Shown: positions 39,530 to 50,095 of the stretch, piece by piece
Numbering within the stretch: position 1 is the stretch's first letter
How the letters are laid out: every line of letters starts with the position of its first letter
Source: Blattabacterium cuenoti
GTDB taxonomy: Bacteria; Bacteroidota; Bacteroidia; Flavobacteriales; Blattabacteriaceae
DNA: 64,000 bases
Assembly: GCF_014252275.1 (NCBI RefSeq)
Contig: NZ_CP059214.1
Location: 63,906 to 127,905, forward strand
Direction: 5' to 3'
Notes under the pieces: model-generated
Database searches by the model: none
The model's input: only the letters and a program-made list of their open reading frames with translations
Told to the model about the DNA's origin: nothing
Position numbers and translations under genes: made by a program

Positions 39530-40683
39530 TTAACAATTTTCTATATCTTTTAATTTTTTTTCTATTAAATGTCTTTTTGCTCCCAACAGTTTATCTATAT
39601 CATTCGTAGCTCCTTGTAATTTATTCTTTGCTTGATGAAGTAACAATCCAAACTTAGAGAATTCTTGTTTTACAGATTCTAATACAATCCAAACTTCAGA
39701 CGTTCGTTTTTGTATAGCTAATGTTCGAAATCCAATTTGTAAACTATTCAATAAAGCAGCTAAAGTGGATGGACCAGCAATAACGGTTTTATACTTTCTT
39801 AATAATTCTTCTAACAATCCTGAATTTTTTGTAATCTCCGCATAGATTCCCTCAAAAGGAAGGAATAAAATAGCAAAATCAGTGGTATTTGGTGGATCTA
39901 TATATTTTTCTTGAATATTTTTAGACATTTTCTTCAATACAGATTCTAAATTTTTTATTGCAGAATCTATAGATTTTTTATTTCCTTCAGAATAAGATTT
40001 TTGTAGTTTCTCATATGTTTCCTTTGGAAATTTTACATCAATGGGTAACCAAATATTTTTCTTTCCATTTCCTGGAAGTTTGATCGCAAATTCTACCACA
40101 AAATTTGTATTAGATTTCGTGATTACATTTGAATCGTATTGTTCTGGAGATAAAATTTGTTCCAACAACATAGAAAGTTGCATTTCACTAAAATTTCCAC
40201 ATATTTTTACATGATTGAGTGTTTTTTTTAAATCTCCAACATCTTGAGATAAAAGTTTCATTTCTCCTAATCCTTTCTGTAGACATAAAAGTTGATTGCC
40301 AATAATTTCAAAAGATTTTCCAAGATGGAAATTAATAGATTTCTGAAGCTTATTATTTACAGAATGTTTAATTTCCTCTAAATTTTTTTCTAAAAAAATA
40401 ACAATTTTTTTATGTTCTTCATAAAGATTATCTATTTTTTTCGACTGTTTTTCAATTTCAAAACGAATTTCATGTTTAATATTATTGAACATATGAAAAT
40501 GATTGTTCAACCACAATTCTTTAAATTCTTTTAAAGAACTATGTAAATTTTTTTCATAAACTTGTTGTAAGTTTTGATTTTCATTTTTTTGATCTATGAA
40601 TTCATTTTTTATGAACGATCGAAACCAATAAGCATAAAGAAAAAATAAAAAAAAAAGGAAATAATCAAAAATAAGTAATACAT
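39530..40683 (-). CDS. rmuC: DNA recombination protein RmuC, probable N-terminal frameshift
   Basis: RmuC limits recombination at inverted repeats. The clear part is 39530-40516: a coiled-coil region (residues ~1-100), then the conserved RmuC domain (VEFAIKLPGNG...WLPIDVKFP, FLPFEGIYAEI, AGPSTLAALLNSLQIGFRTLAIQKR). This frame stays open upstream with no ATG. A fitting start, ATG 40683 followed by a membrane helix (MYYLFLIISFFFYFFF), lies in another frame and runs into 10 T in the coding sense (40647-40656). One extra base there joins it to YAYWFRSFIKNEFIDQK and gives 384 residues. A TTG at 40516 could instead start a shorter soluble protein. Confidence 0.7.
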
Positions 40684-40724
40684 AAAATAAAAGAGATCTT
40701 TATCAAAAAGATGATGGAAAAAAA

Positions 40725-40797
<73 letters not shown>

Positions 40798-40856
40798 ATA
40801 ATTGTAATATAATATTTTTCATGTACAAAATCAAATTTTTCAAAATGAAAAAATGA

Positions 40857-42440
40857 TTATCCATTCATAGATATTAAAAATTCTTCATTATTTTGAGTTC
40901 TAGACATTCTGGATCTTAAAAATTCCATTGCTTCTACTGGATTCATATCTGAAAGATGTTTTCTTAGAATCCACATCCTTTGTAAGGTATTAGTATCTAA
41001 TAATAAATCATCTTTTCTCGTGCTTGAAGAAACAAGATCAATCGCAGGATAAATTCGTTTATTAGCTATTTTTCTATCTAATTGAAGTTCTTTATTTCCT
41101 GTTCCTTTAAATTCTTCAAAAATCACTTCATCCATTTTTGACCCTGTATCAATCATGGCCGTAGCAATAATAGATAAAGATCCTCCGTTTTCTATATTTC
41201 TTGCAGCACCAAAAAATCTTTTAGGTCGATGTAAAGCATTCGCATCAACTCCTCCTGATAATACTTTTCCAGAAGCTGGTGCAACCGTATTATAAGCACG
41301 TGCTAAACGGGTAATCGAATCTAATAATATGACTACGTCATGAGAACATTCAACCATTCTCTTTGCTTTTTGTAAAACAATATTAGCCACTTTAACATGT
41401 CTATCCGCAGGTTCATCGAATGTTGAGGCTATAACTTCTCCTTTCACATTCCTTTGCATATCCGTTACTTCTTCTGGTCTTTCATCAATTAATAAAATAA
41501 TTAAGTATACTTCTTGATGATTTGCTGCAATAGCATTCGCTATTTCTTTTAATAACGTAGTTTTTCCTGTTTTAGGAGGAGCTACAATCATCCCTCTCTG
41601 TCCTTTTCCTATAGGAGTAAAAAGATCAACAATTCTTGTAGATAGAGTCGCATTTTTTTTAGCTAACTGAAATTTCTCATTAGGAAACAATGGAGTTAAA
41701 TGTTCAAAAGAATTTCTTCCTCTTACAAAAGAAGGAGAACGTCCATTAATTTCAAGAATTTTAATCAGAGGAAAATATTTTTCTCCCTCTTTAGGAGGAC
41801 GTACTTCTCCTCTAATTGTATCTCCTGTTTTCATCCCAAAAAGTCTTATTTGTGATTGGGACACATAAATATCGTCAGGAGATGATAGATAATTAAAATC
41901 AGATGATCTTAAAAATCCATAATTTTCTGGCATTATTTCTAAAACCCCTTCACTAATGATGATACCTTCAAACTCATATTCAGGAGATCTATATTTATTA
42001 GATAATTTGCTATTCTTGCTATTTTTTGTAATATTCTCTGTACTACCACTAGCATATGATTCCGATCGTTCATTTTTTTTCCATTTAGAATGGGAATAAT
42101 AGGGATATTTTTTATGAGATTTAGAAGATTCTTCAGATATTTTTTTTGATGTATTTATCTGATGTTCTTTATTCGGATATTTCTTTACATTTGTTTTGTT
42201 TGTTTCATTAAATATATTTTGATTATTAACATTTTTTTGTGTATTAAATTCTTTCTTTTCAGAATCTTCTTTCTTCAACTTTGAAGACGAATTAATAGAG
42301 ATCTTTTTATTCAGAATAGAAATAATTTTTTCAAGAAGCTCGTTTTTTCGTAATTGTGTACATTTCTTCAAACCTGAAGAACGAGCAATTTCCTGTAGTT
42401 CAAAAAGTTTTTTACTTTTTAATTCAGTGATATCAAACAT
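40857..42440 (-). CDS. rho: Transcription termination factor Rho
   Basis: Hexameric RNA helicase ending untranslated transcripts, 527 residues. Rho N-terminal helix bundle ([23 protein letters not shown]), then a low-complexity K/N/S-rich insert at ~50-150 common in Bacteroidetes Rho, the RNA-binding domain ([20 protein letters not shown]), Walker [12 protein letters not shown] and Walker [16 protein letters not shown], and the Q/R-loop [16 protein letters not shown]. Divergent from DUF4293, its usual phylum neighbour. Confidence 0.96.
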   Translation of the reverse strand: MFDITELKSKKLFELQEIARSSGLKKCTQLRKNELLEKIISILNKKISINSSSKLKKEDSEKKEFNTQKNVNNQNIFNETNKTNVKKYPNKEHQINTSKKISEESSKSHKKYPYYSHSKWKKNERSESYASGSTENITKNSKNSKLSNKYRSPEYEFEGIIISEGVLEIMPENYGFLRSSDFNYLSSPDDIYVSQSQIRLFGMKTGDTIRGEVRPPKEGEKYFPLIKILEINGRSPSFVRGRNSFEHLTPLFPNEKFQLAKKNATLSTRIVDLFTPIGKGQRGMIVAPPKTGKTTLLKEIANAIAANHQEVYLIILLIDERPEEVTDMQRNVKGEVIASTFDEPADRHVKVANIVLQKAKRMVECSHDVVILLDSITRLARAYNTVAPASGKVLSGGVDANALHRPKRFFGAARNIENGGSLSIIATAMIDTGSKMDEVIFEEFKGTGNKELQLDRKIANKRIYPAIDLVSSSTRKDDLLLDTNTLQRMWILRKHLSDMNPVEAMEFLRSRMSRTQNNEEFLISMNG

Positions 42441-42532
42441 ACAATCATTCGGTTATATAGTAAATGGATAGTAATTACGTAAAATACAAAAAATTAAATT
42501 GAACTTAAATAAAAATTATTAAATAATTTAAT

Positions 42533-42931
42533 ATGATATACAGAATACAAACATTATATTTATTTGCATCTATTTTAATTTATTCCATAATTTTATTTTT
42601 CCTATACAAAATAGATCTTTGGAATCCCATAATAGAAATTCTTTTGATCATCGTATCAGTATGTACAATTTTATCTTTTTTAAGTATCTGTTGTTTTAAA
42701 AAACAAAAGGTGCAAATTTCCTTAAACAAAACAAATATACTTTTAAATATTAGTATGAATATACTTCTTATGAGTATTTATTTATATAATTATAACTATT
42801 TATTTTTTTTTACAAAAAAAATTCTTTTGTTTTTATTTCTATGTATTTGTAACATTTTATTATTTCATAAATCTAATAAATATATAAATGAAGATATTAA
42901 AATGATTAATTCTATGGATAGAATACGTTAG
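42533..42931 (+). CDS. DUF4293 family membrane protein
   Basis: 132 residues, four hydrophobic helices (about 8-26, 32-50, 66-84, 90-110). Starts [14 protein letters not shown], the common N-terminal signature of DUF4293, a family restricted to Bacteroidetes and normally encoded beside rho, as here. Function unknown. It precedes prfA by 25 bases on the same strand. Confidence 0.85.
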   Translation: MIYRIQTLYLFASILIYSIILFFLYKIDLWNPIIEILLIIVSVCTILSFLSICCFKKQKVQISLNKTNILLNISMNILLMSIYLYNYNYLFFFTKKILLFLFLCICNILLFHKSNKYINEDIKMINSMDRIR

Positions 42932-42956
42932 AATAAAAAAATATATTTGGATAATT

Positions 42957-44048
42957 ATGAATGATAAACAGTTAATAGAAAAATTAGAAAAATGTAAAAA
43001 AGAATTTATCTCTCTTCATGAAGAAACGACAAAAAAAAGTGTATTATCCAATCCAAAAAAATATAAAATACTTTTTAAAAAGTACCTAAACATAGAGAAA
43101 ATTCTTTCTTTATACAAAGAATATAAAAAAAAAAATTCTTCTTTAAAAGAAGCTAATTTTATTTTAAAAAATGATTTAGATGAAGAAATGAAAAAATTAG
43201 CTTATGAAGAAAAACAAAATATTATATCTCAGTTAAATAGTTTAAAAAAAAAAATTCATATTTTTCTTATTGAGAAAGATAAAAAAAAAACATATGAAGA
43301 TTATGGTCGAAATGTTCTATTAGAAATTCGTTCAGGAACAGGAGGAAGTGAGGCATGTCTTTTTGTAGAAGACATATTACGTATGTACACCATGTATTTT
43401 AAAAAAATCGGATGGTATTATAAACCATTACATCTTCAAAAAGGAAACATAAAAGGATATAAAGAAATAATTTTAGAAGTAGATGGAGAAAAGGAAGTAT
43501 ATGAAAATCTAAAATTTGAATCTGGAGTTCATAGAGTACAAAGAATACCTCAAACTGAATCTCAAGGTAGAATTCATACGTCTGCAATCACTGTAGCCGT
43601 TCTTCCAAAAATAGAAAACATTAAGATAAATATTAATTTCAACGAAGTGAAAAAAGATACTTTCCGATCTAGTGGAGCAGGTGGACAACATGTAAACAAA
43701 ACAGAATCCGCTGTCAGACTTACTCATATTCCTAGTAAAATTACAGTAGAATGTCAAGAAGAAAGATCACAACATAAAAATTTTGAAAAAGCTATTCGTA
43801 TTTTAAAATCAAGACTTTATAGATCCAAAATAGATAAAATTTTAAAAAACAGATCAATGGAAAGAAAATCTCTTGTTCTAACAGGAGATCGTTCTGTAAA
43901 AATACGTACTTACAATTATCCGAAAAATAGAGTGACTGATCATAGAATTAAGAAATCTATGTATAATCTTACAAATTTTATGAACGGAAATATTCAAGAA
44001 ATGATTGATCATTTAAAGCATTTTGAATATAACCAATCCTTTCAATGA
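42957..44048 (+). CDS. prfA: Peptide chain release factor 1
   Basis: Reads UAA and UAG, 363 residues. The GGQ catalytic loop is [20 protein letters not shown]. The tripeptide anticodon region reads [13 protein letters not shown], in place of the PAT of E. coli RF1. An A11 run (43125-43135) lies in frame. Its last seven bases overlap accC on the opposite strand. UGA stops also occur in this window, so RF2 should be encoded elsewhere. Confidence 0.95.
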   Translation: MNDKQLIEKLEKCKKEFISLHEETTKKSVLSNPKKYKILFKKYLNIEKILSLYKEYKKKNSSLKEANFILKNDLDEEMKKLAYEEKQNIISQLNSLKKKIHIFLIEKDKKKTYEDYGRNVLLEIRSGTGGSEACLFVEDILRMYTMYFKKIGWYYKPLHLQKGNIKGYKEIILEVDGEKEVYENLKFESGVHRVQRIPQTESQGRIHTSAITVAVLPKIENIKININFNEVKKDTFRSSGAGGQHVNKTESAVRLTHIPSKITVECQEERSQHKNFEKAIRILKSRLYRSKIDKILKNRSMERKSLVLTGDRSVKIRTYNYPKNRVTDHRIKKSMYNLTNFMNGNIQEMIDHLKHFEYNQSFQ

Positions 44049-45403
44049 TTGTATAAAAAAAAATTTAAATTTTTTTCTTGAAGAAAATTTATATTGTAAT
44101 CTCCTATTACAAAATCGTGGTAACTCATAATACGACTATAAAATGGAATTGTTGTAGGAATTCCTTCTATAACAAATTCTTCTAAAGCACGTTTCATTTT
44201 TTCAATTGTTTCTTTTCTATTATTGGATGTTGCAATTAATTTAGCAATCATTGAATCATAATAATGTGAGACACCATATCCAGAATAAATATGAGTATCA
44301 ATACGCACTCCTTTTCCACCTGGTAAATGAAGTTTTGTAATTGTTCCGGAAATAGGTTGAAAATTTTTTAATGGATTCTCTGCGTTAATTCTACATTCAA
44401 TAGAATGCATTTGATTGTGAATAATTTTTTTTTTATAAATTTTTTTTCCATATGCTATGAAAATTTGTTCTTTGATTAAATCTAAACCTGTAATTTCCTC
44501 TGTTATAGTATGTTCTACTTGAATCCTTGGATTCATTTCCATAAAATAAAAATTTTTTTTCTCATCAACCAAAAATTCTATAGTTCCCACTCCTTCATAA
44601 CGCATATATTGAATTGCTTTTATCGATTGATCTCCCATTCTTTTTCTTAAAGAAGAATTTAAAAATGGAGAAGGAGTTTCTTCTATTAATTTTTGATTTC
44701 TTCTTTGAATAGAACAATCTCTCTCGTAAAAATAGCGTACATTTCCGTATTTATCACTTATAATTTGTATTTCAATATGACGTGGATCTAAAAGATATTT
44801 CTCTATATAAATATCTTCTTTTCCAAAACATGCATATGATTCTTTTTTGGCATCTTCTAAAGAACTTTTTAATTGATTTTTTTGTAAAACAGATCGTATT
44901 CCTCTTCCTCCTCCTCCAAAAACAGATTTAATAACAATAGGATATCCTATTTCATCCGCTTGTTTTTCTATTTCTATGAAAGACAATCCTTTCAAGCATA
45001 ATGAACCTGGAATACATGGAATTCCAGCATTATACATAGTTTGTTTTGCTAAAATTTTATTTCCCATTTGTACCATATGATGAGGCTTTGCCCCTATAAA
45101 AATAATTCTATGCTTTTCGCACATAGAAGAAAAGTACGGATCCTCGGATAAAAATCCATAACCAGGATGTATTGCATCGGCATTTGTAATCTCCGCTGCA
45201 GATATTAAATTAGGAATGTTTAAATAAGATTGATAGGGATCGGAAGGCCCAATGCAAACAGCTTCATCCGCAAAATAGACATGTAGACTATGCTTGTCTT
45301 CCGTTGAATATACTGCGACAGTTTGTATTCCAATTTCTTTTGCAGTTCGTATAATACGTAAGGCAATCTCTCCACGATTTGCTATTAATATTTTATTAAA
45401 CAT
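44042..45403 (-). CDS. accC: Acetyl-CoA carboxylase, biotin carboxylase subunit
   Basis: ATP-grasp enzyme carboxylating biotin on AccB, first step of fatty-acid synthesis. About 453 residues from ATG 45403 ([17 protein letters not shown], the conserved N terminus). ATP-binding glycine loop [13 protein letters not shown], catalytic [15 protein letters not shown] are intact. The frame extends six codons upstream, but that would overlap accB. Ten bases after accB and convergent with prfA. Confidence 0.96.
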   Translation of the reverse strand: MFNKILIANRGEIALRIIRTAKEIGIQTVAVYSTEDKHSLHVYFADEAVCIGPSDPYQSYLNIPNLISAAEITNADAIHPGYGFLSEDPYFSSMCEKHRIIFIGAKPHHMVQMGNKILAKQTMYNAGIPCIPGSLCLKGLSFIEIEKQADEIGYPIVIKSVFGGGGRGIRSVLQKNQLKSSLEDAKKESYACFGKEDIYIEKYLLDPRHIEIQIISDKYGNVRYFYERDCSIQRRNQKLIEETPSPFLNSSLRKRMGDQSIKAIQYMRYEGVGTIEFLVDEKKNFYFMEMNPRIQVEHTITEEITGLDLIKEQIFIAYGKKIYKKKIIHNQMHSIECRINAENPLKNFQPISGTITKLHLPGGKGVRIDTHIYSGYGVSHYYDSMIAKLIATSNNRKETIEKMKRALEEFVIEGIPTTIPFYSRIMSYHDFVIGDYNINFLQEKNLNFFLYNH

Positions 45404-45413
45404 AACATAATCA

Positions 45414-45860
45414 TTAATCATTGGGATCTAAAAGAAATAAAGGTTGATCATAATCAACAGGATTTGCATCTTCTACAAAAATTTTAATAAGTTTTCCATT
45501 GAATTCTGATTCTATATCATTAAATAATTTCATGGATTCTATAACACATAATTTTTGTCCTATTTTTATATTATCTCCTATTTTTACAAAAGGTTCCTTA
45601 TCTGGATGAGATTTTCTATAAAATGTGCCAATCATAGGAGATTTAATTGTTAAATATTGTTTATCAATATTTTTTTTTTTATATTGAGATTTTAAATAAT
45701 GATCTTCATCATTATGTTGATGTGAAAGGTGATATAATATTTTTTTATAAATATTTTTTTTTACATAAATCTCCATTTTTTCTGTACGAATCCTGACTTC
45801 ATCTATATTTAATTTCTCGATAAACTTTAAAATACATTGAATTTTTTTTGTATCATCCAT
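45414..45860 (-). CDS. accB: Biotin carboxyl carrier protein of acetyl-CoA carboxylase
   Basis: 148 residues. C-terminal biotinyl domain from ~residue 70; the biotinylated lysine is K111 in IESMKLFNDIE (the usual EAMKM has Ser here). N-terminal ~60 residues are the structural and linker part, short and charged. Between rpmF and accC on the reverse strand, consistent with co-expression of AccB and AccC. Confidence 0.95.
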   Translation of the reverse strand: MDDTKKIQCILKFIEKLNIDEVRIRTEKMEIYVKKNIYKKILYHLSHQHNDEDHYLKSQYKKKNIDKQYLTIKSPMIGTFYRKSHPDKEPFVKIGDNIKIGQKLCVIESMKLFNDIESEFNGKLIKIFVEDANPVDYDQPLFLLDPND

Positions 45861-45880
45861 ATTTTATTTCCTTAAAGGGA

Positions 45881-46078
45881 TCAAAGTTCTTCATATTTCT
45901 TTTTATATAAAACTATTCTCCCTCTATAGTAGAGTTTATTTCCATACCAATACGCATGATGATATAAATGTTTTTTTTTAGTTAATTGACACTTAACTAA
46001 AAGGGGACTTTTTATTTTAAAATGACTTCTTCTTTTATTCTTTTTTGATTTTGATTTTTTCCTTTTTGGATGTGCCAT
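45881..46078 (-). CDS. rpmF: 50S ribosomal protein bL32
   Basis: 65 residues from ATG 46078 ([22 protein letters not shown]), the conserved N terminus; the frame extends five codons upstream but these are not part of the family. The C-terminal HAYWYGNKLYYRGRIVLYKK is typical of Bacteroidetes bL32, which lacks the four-cysteine zinc site. Upstream of accB by 20 bases: a shortened version of the usual rpmF-fab/acc neighbourhood. Confidence 0.94.
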   Translation of the reverse strand: MAHPKRKKSKSKKNKRRSHFKIKSPLLVKCQLTKKKHLYHHAYWYGNKLYYRGRIVLYKKKYEEL

Positions 46079-46180
46079 AATTATGAAATTCAACTAAAAA
46101 TTATAATCACACTAATTTATAAATAAAATTAAAGGTGTTGAATAATTTTCTATATATTTAAGTTTAAGGTAAATATTTAC

Positions 46181-47647
46181 ATGAAAAGTACACGAAAAAA
46201 AAATTATTCTAAATGGTATCATGAGATTATTGAAAAATCAGAATTAGCAGAATATTCTGGAGTTCGTGGATTTATGATTATTAAACCCTATGGATATGCA
46301 TTGTGGGAAATAATAAAAAATGAGTTAGATAAAATTTTAAAAAATACAGGGCATGAAAATGTATATTTTCCTTTATTAATTCCAAAGTCTTTTCTTGAAA
46401 AAGAAAAAGAACATATGGAAATTTTTTCTGAAGGATGTGCCGTAGTTACTCATTCTAGAATAAAAAAAAATGAAAAAGAAAAACATCTTGTCGTAGACTA
46501 CCAATCAAAATTACGAGAAGAATTAGTGATACGACCAACTTCTGAAAGTATTGTATGGAATACTTATCAACGTTGGATTCAATCTTACAGAGATTTACCA
46601 ATATTATTAAATCAGTGGGGAAATGCAGTAAGATGGGAAATGCGCAATAGATTATTTCTTAGAAATTCTGAATTTTTATGGCAAGAAGGACATACTGCAC
46701 ATGCTACTAAAGAAGAGGCTTTCAAAGAAACAGAAAAAATGTTAAATGTTTATACAAATTTTTCTAAAAATTTTCTTGCTATTCCTGTTATAAAAGGGAT
46801 AAAACCTCATACAGAAAAATTTCAAGGATCAAAAATGACTTTTTGTATAGAAGCCCTTATGCAAGACGGAAAATCCTTACAGATGGCAACCTCTCATTTT
46901 TTAGGACAAAATTTTTCAAAAGCATTTAATGTTAAATTCACAAATTATGATGGAACTAAACATTATGCATGGGGGACTTCTTGGGGAACATCGACAAGAT
47001 TAATAGGTGGATTGATAATGTCACATGCTGATGATATGGGTCTTATTATTCCTCCTAAAATTGCTCCTATACAAGTAGTTATTATTCCAATCTATCATAA
47101 AAACATAAAAGATCACCTAATTGATGAATTATCAACAACTATTTTACATTGTTTAGAAAAACAAAAAATACGTGTAAAATATGATCAAAGAAAGCAATTT
47201 ACACCGGGATGGAAATTTCATGAATATGAAATGAAAGGAATTCCTATAAGAATTCATATTGGATTGAAAGAAATAAAAAGTAAAATAATAGAAATTGTTA
47301 GGAGAGATACTCATGAAAAAAGATCTATTGTAATAGATAAAATACATAATATCATTATAAAACTTCTTGAAAAAATTCAAAATAATTTATACGAAAAATC
47401 TTTGGTACGAACTCAACAATCCATTATTCAAATTGATCAATATCAAAAATTTAAAGAACAATTAAATGGTCCAGGTGGATTTATATTATCTCACTGGGAT
47501 GGTACTGATGAAACGTTAAAAAAAATTCAGAAAGAGACAGAAGCAACGATAAGATGTATTCCTTTTTCTTATGGCAAAAAACAAGGACATTGTATCTATT
47601 CTGGTAGAGTTTCGCAACAAAGAGTAGTTTTTTCTAAATCTTATTGA
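46181..47647 (+). CDS. proS: Prolyl-tRNA synthetase, archaeal/eukaryote-like type
   Basis: Class II synthetase, 488 residues, of the short type lacking the bacterial INS editing domain. Motif 2 region VIRPTSESIVWNTYQRWIQSYRDLP and WRTE-type QEGHTAHAT, then an anticodon-binding domain and the C-terminal zinc-type domain ending in Tyr (VVFSKSY), diagnostic for this class. This form is standard in Bacteroidetes. Convergent with pyrD with a 12-base gap. Confidence 0.96.
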   Translation: MKSTRKKNYSKWYHEIIEKSELAEYSGVRGFMIIKPYGYALWEIIKNELDKILKNTGHENVYFPLLIPKSFLEKEKEHMEIFSEGCAVVTHSRIKKNEKEKHLVVDYQSKLREELVIRPTSESIVWNTYQRWIQSYRDLPILLNQWGNAVRWEMRNRLFLRNSEFLWQEGHTAHATKEEAFKETEKMLNVYTNFSKNFLAIPVIKGIKPHTEKFQGSKMTFCIEALMQDGKSLQMATSHFLGQNFSKAFNVKFTNYDGTKHYAWGTSWGTSTRLIGGLIMSHADDMGLIIPPKIAPIQVVIIPIYHKNIKDHLIDELSTTILHCLEKQKIRVKYDQRKQFTPGWKFHEYEMKGIPIRIHIGLKEIKSKIIEIVRRDTHEKRSIVIDKIHNIIIKLLEKIQNNLYEKSLVRTQQSIIQIDQYQKFKEQLNGPGGFILSHWDGTDETLKKIQKETEATIRCIPFSYGKKQGHCIYSGRVSQQRVVFSKSY

Positions 47648-47659
47648 AAAATTTTTATC

Positions 47660-48598
47660 CTACTTATCAATAGTTTTTAGTTTTCCTTTAAAATCATTAA
47701 TAGATTTATAATTTTTTTTTTCCAAAAATTCAATTAATTCTTTTCTTAATCGATCAAAAACAGTAATTCCTTCGTTAATAAATTTTGTACCAATTTGTAC
47801 AGCATTCGCTCCACATAATATATGTTCGAAAATGTCCTTTCCTGAGGAGATTCCTCCACATCCTATTATAGAAATATTTTTCTTGAGATAAGAATAAAAT
47901 TTAGAAATATTTGATAATGCAAATGGTTTGATCATTTTTCCACCTATTCCTCCAAATCCTTGATTTGGCCGTATAATAACGGATTCTTTTTCAATATCAA
48001 TATACATTCCATTAGGAACACTGTTAACACAAGTAACAAAAGAAATCGGAAATTGATTCAGTATAGAAGACATATTTTTTATATGTCTATCTGTAAAATA
48101 TGGAGGTAATTTTACTCCAATAGGTTTTTTGCTAATATGAAATACATACGTTAAAAATTGAACAACTTTTTTAAGGTTATATCCTAATATTTCAATATTG
48201 TTATTTGGACAAGATAAATTTAATTCTATAGCCGTGATTTTTGAAGATCGATTAGATTTTTTGAGAATTGAAATATTTTCTTCCATTGAAAATCCCGATA
48301 TTGAAAGAAAAATAGGTTTATTAATATCTTTTTTCTCAAAAAAATCTATGTAAAAATCAATTCCTAAATTGGGTAATCCCATAGAATTTATACTTCCGAT
48401 GCTCCATTCAAAATATCTTGGTTTCTCATTTCCTATTCTCGGATAATAGGTACAACTTTTTGTAATCAATGCTCCAGAAGAGCTGTTCATCAAATTTAAT
48501 AATTCTTTCTCAGAACTACATAATGCTCCAGAAGCATTCATGATGCATGACGAAAGATGGATTCCTTTTATATTAGAAGATATGTCTATTTTTTCCAT
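47660..48598 (-). CDS. pyrD: Dihydroorotate dehydrogenase, class 1A (fumarate-type)
   Basis: FMN enzyme oxidising dihydroorotate to orotate, 312 residues. The catalytic base is a cysteine, Cys130 in ELNLSCPNNN, at the same position as in Lactococcus PyrDA, and the class 1A markers MGLPNLGIDFYID, KPIGVKLPPYF, GFGGIGGKMIKP and HILCGANAVQIGT are all present. Class 1A enzymes are soluble homodimers that reduce fumarate to succinate, unlike the membrane quinone-linked class 2 common in Flavobacteriia. No pyrK-type partner is adjacent, which agrees with 1A. Divergent from the pyrEF fusion across 51 bases. Confidence 0.93.
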   Translation of the reverse strand: MEKIDISSNIKGIHLSSCIMNASGALCSSEKELLNLMNSSSGALITKSCTYYPRIGNEKPRYFEWSIGSINSMGLPNLGIDFYIDFFEKKDINKPIFLSISGFSMEENISILKKSNRSSKITAIELNLSCPNNNIEILGYNLKKVVQFLTYVFHISKKPIGVKLPPYFTDRHIKNMSSILNQFPISFVTCVNSVPNGMYIDIEKESVIIRPNQGFGGIGGKMIKPFALSNISKFYSYLKKNISIIGCGGISSGKDIFEHILCGANAVQIGTKFINEGITVFDRLRKELIEFLEKKNYKSINDFKGKLKTIDK

Positions 48599-48620
48599 AA
48601 TTATAATATAACAAAAAATT

Positions 48621-48628
48621 TAACTTTG
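48621..48628 (+). promoter_or_regulatory. Possible -7 box for pyrEF
   Basis: TAACTTTG fits the Bacteroidetes consensus TAnnTTTG and ends 21 bases before the ATG at 48650, inside the 51-base divergent gap. No TTG is seen at the expected -33 distance. Confidence 0.35.
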
Positions 48629-48649
48629 TATAAACAGTTAGGTTGAGTG

Positions 48650-50008
48650 ATGAAAAAAAAAGAACATTTTTTTTTAAAAATTTACAAATTGGGAATTATA
48701 AAATTTGGAGATTTTCTTTTGAAAAGTGGAATACACACTCCAATGTACATTGATTTTCGACCTGTAGCCTCTTGTCCAGATTTATTAATAAAACTTTCAG
48801 ATTTAATTTTATATGAAATATCTCATTCCAACTTTGAATTAATTTGTGGAGTTCCATATGCTGCATTACCTATAGCTACGGCACTATCTATACAATCAAA
48901 AATTCCTTTAATTATTAAGAGAAAAGAAAATAAAGGATACGGAACGCAGCGAATGATTGAAGGAATTTATAAAAAAGGACAACAATGTTTACTTTTAGAA
49001 GATGTGATTACAAGTGGAGATAGTTTATTAGAAACCATTGAAGACATTGAATCGGAAGGGTTAATTGTAAAACAAATAGTGACTATTCTTGATAGAGAAC
49101 AAGGAGGTTTGGAACATATAAAGAAAAAAGGATACAAAATACAAACATTATTTCGTATAGAAAACATATTCAAAATATTAGAAAAGAAAAATTTTTTAAA
49201 AGAAAAAGAATTGCAAACTATGCGATTATTTATCATGAAAAAAGATAATGGAAGTTTTTATAAACGAAAATCTTATGAAGAAAAAAAAAAAAAAATTCCC
49301 CATCCTATAGCAAAAAAACTTATTGAAATAACATTGGAAAAAAAAACGAATCTGATATTTTCTGCAGATTTAACAGAGTCAAATAAAATATTAAAATTAA
49401 TCCATCTCATTGGAGATATGATCTGTGTATTAAAATTACACGTCGACATTATCACTGATTTTTCTCCATCTTTTATTAGAAAAATAAAAGAAATTTCGAT
49501 AGAAAAAAAATTTTTATTATTTGAAGATAGAAAATTTTGTGATGTAGGACATACCAATTTTCTTCAATTTCATTACGGAATGCATAAAATATCTTCCTGG
49601 GCAGATATTATTACGGTACATGTCCTATCAGGAAGACAAAGTATAAAAACACTGAATATCCCTCCTAATATAGGTTTAATTACTATATCTGAAATGTCTT
49701 CTTACGGGAATTTGTTTAATGACAACTATGTACGAAATGCATTAGATATTTCTTTAAAAAATTCAAAAGTTATTGGCACTGTCGCACAAAGAAAAGTAGA
49801 TAATCGATTACTGTTATTTACGCCGGGAATTCATTTGTATGAAGAACAAAAATTAGGAAATACTTATATGACTCCTAAAACTGCATTTCAAAAAAAAGGA
49901 AGTGACTTTATTATTGTTGGAAAAGGGATTTATCAGTCTGATAATCCCATAAAAATTGCATCAATTTATAGAAAAAAGGCTTGGGAAGCTTACGAATCTA
50001 GCTTGTAA
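48650..50008 (+). CDS. pyrEF: Fused orotate phosphoribosyltransferase / OMP decarboxylase (UMP synthase)
   Basis: Last two steps of UMP synthesis in one 452-residue chain from ATG 48650 (a GTG at 48647 is also possible; positions here count from that GTG). N-terminal OPRT, residues ~1-195, with the PRPP motif LLLEDVITSGDS at 115-126. C-terminal OMP decarboxylase, ~215-453, with catalytic D294-K296-D299 in FEDRKFCDVGHT. The decarboxylase resembles eukaryotic UMPS (SSWADIITVHV, ISEMSSYGNL, TPGIHL, KAWEAYESSL) more than bacterial PyrF. The junction is encoded by an in-frame run of 15 A (49281-49295; K213-K216). One base more or less there gives an early stop, leaving OPRT alone. Confidence 0.93.
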   Translation: MKKKEHFFLKIYKLGIIKFGDFLLKSGIHTPMYIDFRPVASCPDLLIKLSDLILYEISHSNFELICGVPYAALPIATALSIQSKIPLIIKRKENKGYGTQRMIEGIYKKGQQCLLLEDVITSGDSLLETIEDIESEGLIVKQIVTILDREQGGLEHIKKKGYKIQTLFRIENIFKILEKKNFLKEKELQTMRLFIMKKDNGSFYKRKSYEEKKKKIPHPIAKKLIEITLEKKTNLIFSADLTESNKILKLIHLIGDMICVLKLHVDIITDFSPSFIRKIKEISIEKKFLLFEDRKFCDVGHTNFLQFHYGMHKISSWADIITVHVLSGRQSIKTLNIPPNIGLITISEMSSYGNLFNDNYVRNALDISLKNSKVIGTVAQRKVDNRLLLFTPGIHLYEEQKLGNTYMTPKTAFQKKGSDFIIVGKGIYQSDNPIKIASIYRKKAWEAYESSL

Positions 50009-50095
50009 TTGTGTTTTTTTTGAAAAAAGTATGATACTGATGATATTTTTCTTTAATTTTAGGAGATAATTTGTGATCTATTTTTTTTTTTCATT

